64,000 nucleotides of DNA. It comes from Brachypodius melanocephalos (Eukaryota > Chordata > Aves > Passeriformes > Pycnonotidae). Both the position numbers and the translations under genes were made by a program. Positions 61,824-64,000 of this stretch are shown in pieces; position 1 is the stretch's first letter, and each line of letters starts with the position of its first letter. The notes beneath the pieces are model-generated. The model was not told the DNA's origin, made no database searches, and saw nothing but the letters and a program-made list of their open reading frames with translations. The stretch is taken from the NCBI GenBank assembly GCA_013398615.1, contig VZSR01000514.1:3382669-3446668 (forward strand), in the 5' to 3' direction.

Positions 61824-61852
61824 NNNNNNNNNNNNNNNNNNNNNNNNNNNNN
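61824..61852. other. Assembly gap, 29 N
   Basis: Twenty-nine N inside the T-rich tract. The length differs from the 100-N placeholder at 35705, so it may be an estimated size or masked low-quality bases. Confidence 0.98.
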
Positions 61853-61877
61853 TTTTTTTTTCTTTTTTTTTTTTTTG
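61853..61877 (+). repeat. T-rich tract, right of gap
   Basis: Continuation of the same T-rich simple sequence after the N run, ending at GGTACC. Confidence 0.9.
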
Positions 61878-64000
61878 GTACCAGTTCATAGCAACTAAGT
61901 GTTCTCATTTTATTAGGCCTACCTTTATAACAAATGGCTTTTTCTTTCTTTCTTTATATGACAGTCTCTTAAATCTCAGTTGTGCTCCCCTCTGCCCACA
62001 AAAAAAACTTAATACAAAATTTTCTGTGTAGATCCCCAACAGATAAAAAATCATGGGAGTTGCCACCATCTACAAGTTTATGTCTTCTGCAATGGTGCAG
62101 TGTCAATTGTTATAGACAGATTGGATATTTTCTACAGGTTAAAGAGAAGGTACATGAATCTATTCTACTAGTGAGTGGCTCTAAAGGAGAACACTGTCTC
62201 CTTGAACTGTCTGAGGCTTTGTAACGAAATTTATATTTTTCCCAACATTTAGCTGTCAAACTAAGCTATGCTGGATTTTCCTATAGCAATTATTTCCAGT
62301 CACATTTAACTGGGAAAATAACTTTTTGTTGGGTCACTGACTCAGCTGAGTTCCTGCTGTTACATTTTTTTGTGTTACTTCTGCTGTATCTTTCATTTGT
62401 GTGTGTGTAATATTCTCAAATTTTGGAAACATTTACAAAAGGTCATTCCTATGTTTATCAAACTCCACTGCATATTTTTTTTTTTTTTATTTCACTGAGA
62501 TGTCGGTGATTTATCTCCATTGAAAAAACATATTTTAGTTCTGGCTTGCAAAACTAACTGCACAAGTCAAAATCAATTCCAGCTTCTGTAACAGTTGGCC
62601 AATGTAGGCATAAAATGGCATACGATGTGGGAGAATGCTGACTAAAGAAAACTAATGATGTTATCCCCTTGTAAAACACTCTGATGTGTTTTTCAAAGTG
62701 GGCTGATATTGGCTGGGGTGAAAACACATTTTCAAAATATTTTTTCTCTCACTTTTTCCTTATTTCCTGCTTAAAAAGAAAAACACTAAGGAAGCTGAGA
62801 AAAAAAGGGATGATTTTCTAGGAAAATGCTGTCTTTTTATTTCAAAACAGGATTTTCTTTCCAAAGCCTTAGAATTACACATGCTTTAAAAGCATATTAC
62901 ACTTCCCAGAATTTTTGACCAACACTGACAATATGTTTTCATTTCTTGTTTGGCAGAGGAACTAAAAGTGTCTCCTCAAAGTGCTCTGATGCAAAGAGCA
63001 GTGTAAGGAACCATGCCAGGAATCACTTGCTTCTCTTTTCCAAAAATGGTGGGGTTTGTTGTTTTTTCACTTCTTTTTCTTCCTTCATTTTTTTTTTCTC
63101 TGAAGAGCAGGTTGAAGCAGGCTACCCCCATTTCTGTTGTTAGTAAAGGTTTCTAGATTATTTCTCTGCATTTTTTCTCCTGCTGAGTATGACCTTGCTG
63201 ATCTTGCTATGGGACTGTAAGTAGGGCCTCTCTCCTGTCAGTTTTCCTTGTTTTTAAGGTATTTGTATTAGTCTGAACAATAAGATTCAATGTTGATCAT
63301 GAAAAAATGCTGTATGAACGGGGTGAACACACATATGTTTTTTCTTCTGCACAGAGGACTCTTTCAAATACAGCACAGCCCTCCATGCAGATTTTTTTAT
63401 CTAACAGTTCCACCCTCACCTGTTCATAGTAGACTTCACCCTCTGATTCTTATTTATTTGGGATGCAGAGATGAAGATAAGGAAGGGGCTGTGTCATCCT
63501 CCCTATGGCTGAGTGACAGAATAAGAGGGGTTATTCTTTCTATTTTGCCTGTTTTGGATATAAAGGAGATGATTCACTCTGAATTGGCTTCCCCTTGAGA
63601 CAAGGTAGAGAAACAGCAAGGGCTGCAACATCTTCCTGCAGTCCCAGGAGCTGGTGAGGTATGCAGGAGGGAGAAGGTCTGTTTCAGGACCAGGTAATAA
63701 ATTCAGTATTACAAGACTAGATGCATTTGGGGAATCAGTTTGACAATTCATTGCTTGTTATTTTCCTGGGGTGATGCAGAGACTTGTATTCTCCTTAGTC
63801 ACGGTGTATTTCAGCTCAGCTCATCACCAAGTCAAATAATAAAAAAGTGACAGTTTGCAGAACTCCTTAGCATCCAAATCACTTTTTTGAGAATAAATCC
63901 TGTTGATGTCTCCTCAAGAAAAAAAGATTTGAAGGAGAATAAATGTCCTGGGAATTTTTTTGCAAAATACTGTTTGATCTTCCAACCAATTCTCCAGACC
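61878..64000. other. Non-coding stretch, no gene seen
   Basis: AT-rich unique sequence to the window edge. It contains a short (TTTC)n run at about 61942-61956 and a 14-T run at 62475-62488. The 102-codon plus frame at 63290-63598 has no recognisable domain and overlaps an 82-codon minus frame. No CR1, LTR or RNA gene was recognised. Confidence 0.65.

Noticed and set aside
61681..62031. Phe/Gly-rich and Lys/Pro-rich frames across the T-rich tract
   Set aside because: Translation of homopolymer plus N run, not protein coding.
1..64000. Integrated retrovirus, CRISPR array, NUMT or bacterial insert
   Set aside because: No LTR pair, no gag/pol-like frame, no regularly spaced repeats, no mitochondrial or bacterial-like coding run were seen.

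Overview
The window looks like gene-free nuclear DNA from a bird, possibly a songbird. It is AT-rich and depleted in CpG. Its only clearly recognisable elements are 5'-truncated CR1 LINE (chicken repeat 1) fragments, whose 3' tails carry the avian signature ATGATTCTATG. I see no Alu, B1/B2 or other mammal-type young SINE, no bacterial operon structure and no rRNA or tRNA gene. The songbird guess rests only on the style of the CR1 tails and of the G/T-rich low-complexity tracts, so it is weak.

Layout. 1-22540 is unique intergenic or intronic sequence. It holds a possible MIR-like SINE relic (9050-9125), a short open frame next to a CpG cluster (10938-11063), and small GC-richer or CpG-retaining patches (5121-5400, 8701-8985, 21361-21640). 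A dense CpG cluster, eight CpGs in 48 bp, sits at 22561-22608, and 263 bp further on is a 3' CR1 fragment (22871-23312, +). 23313-35550 is plain sequence with simple repeats and a 54-bp CR1 tail (33948-34001, -). 35552-36296 is a CR1 (+) broken by a 100-N assembly gap. 38165-38325 is an A-rich tract with C-runs, followed at 38580-39150 by a GC-richer segment that holds the longest open frame. 40822-40903 is a CR1 tail (-). 49139-49525 is a much older, L3-like CR1 (-). 58444-58634 clusters octamer-like motifs. 59480-59745 is a GC-rich patch. 60790-61067 is a CR1 tail (+). 61681-61877 is a T-rich, G-run tract with a 29-N gap.

No open frame gives a recognisable protein domain, codon pattern or convincing exon bounded by splice sites. 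The longest frames (165, 153 and 133 codons) are about what chance allows in 64 kb of this composition. I find no gene, operon, CRISPR array, integrated virus or novel system that I can support. Points worth checking are the CR1 interrupted by the gap, the CpG cluster at 22561, the short frame at 10938, and the motif cluster at 58444. Recognised CR1 covers only about 3% of the window, so most of it is unannotated single-copy DNA, either part of a long intron or a gene desert. The sequence alone cannot tell which.
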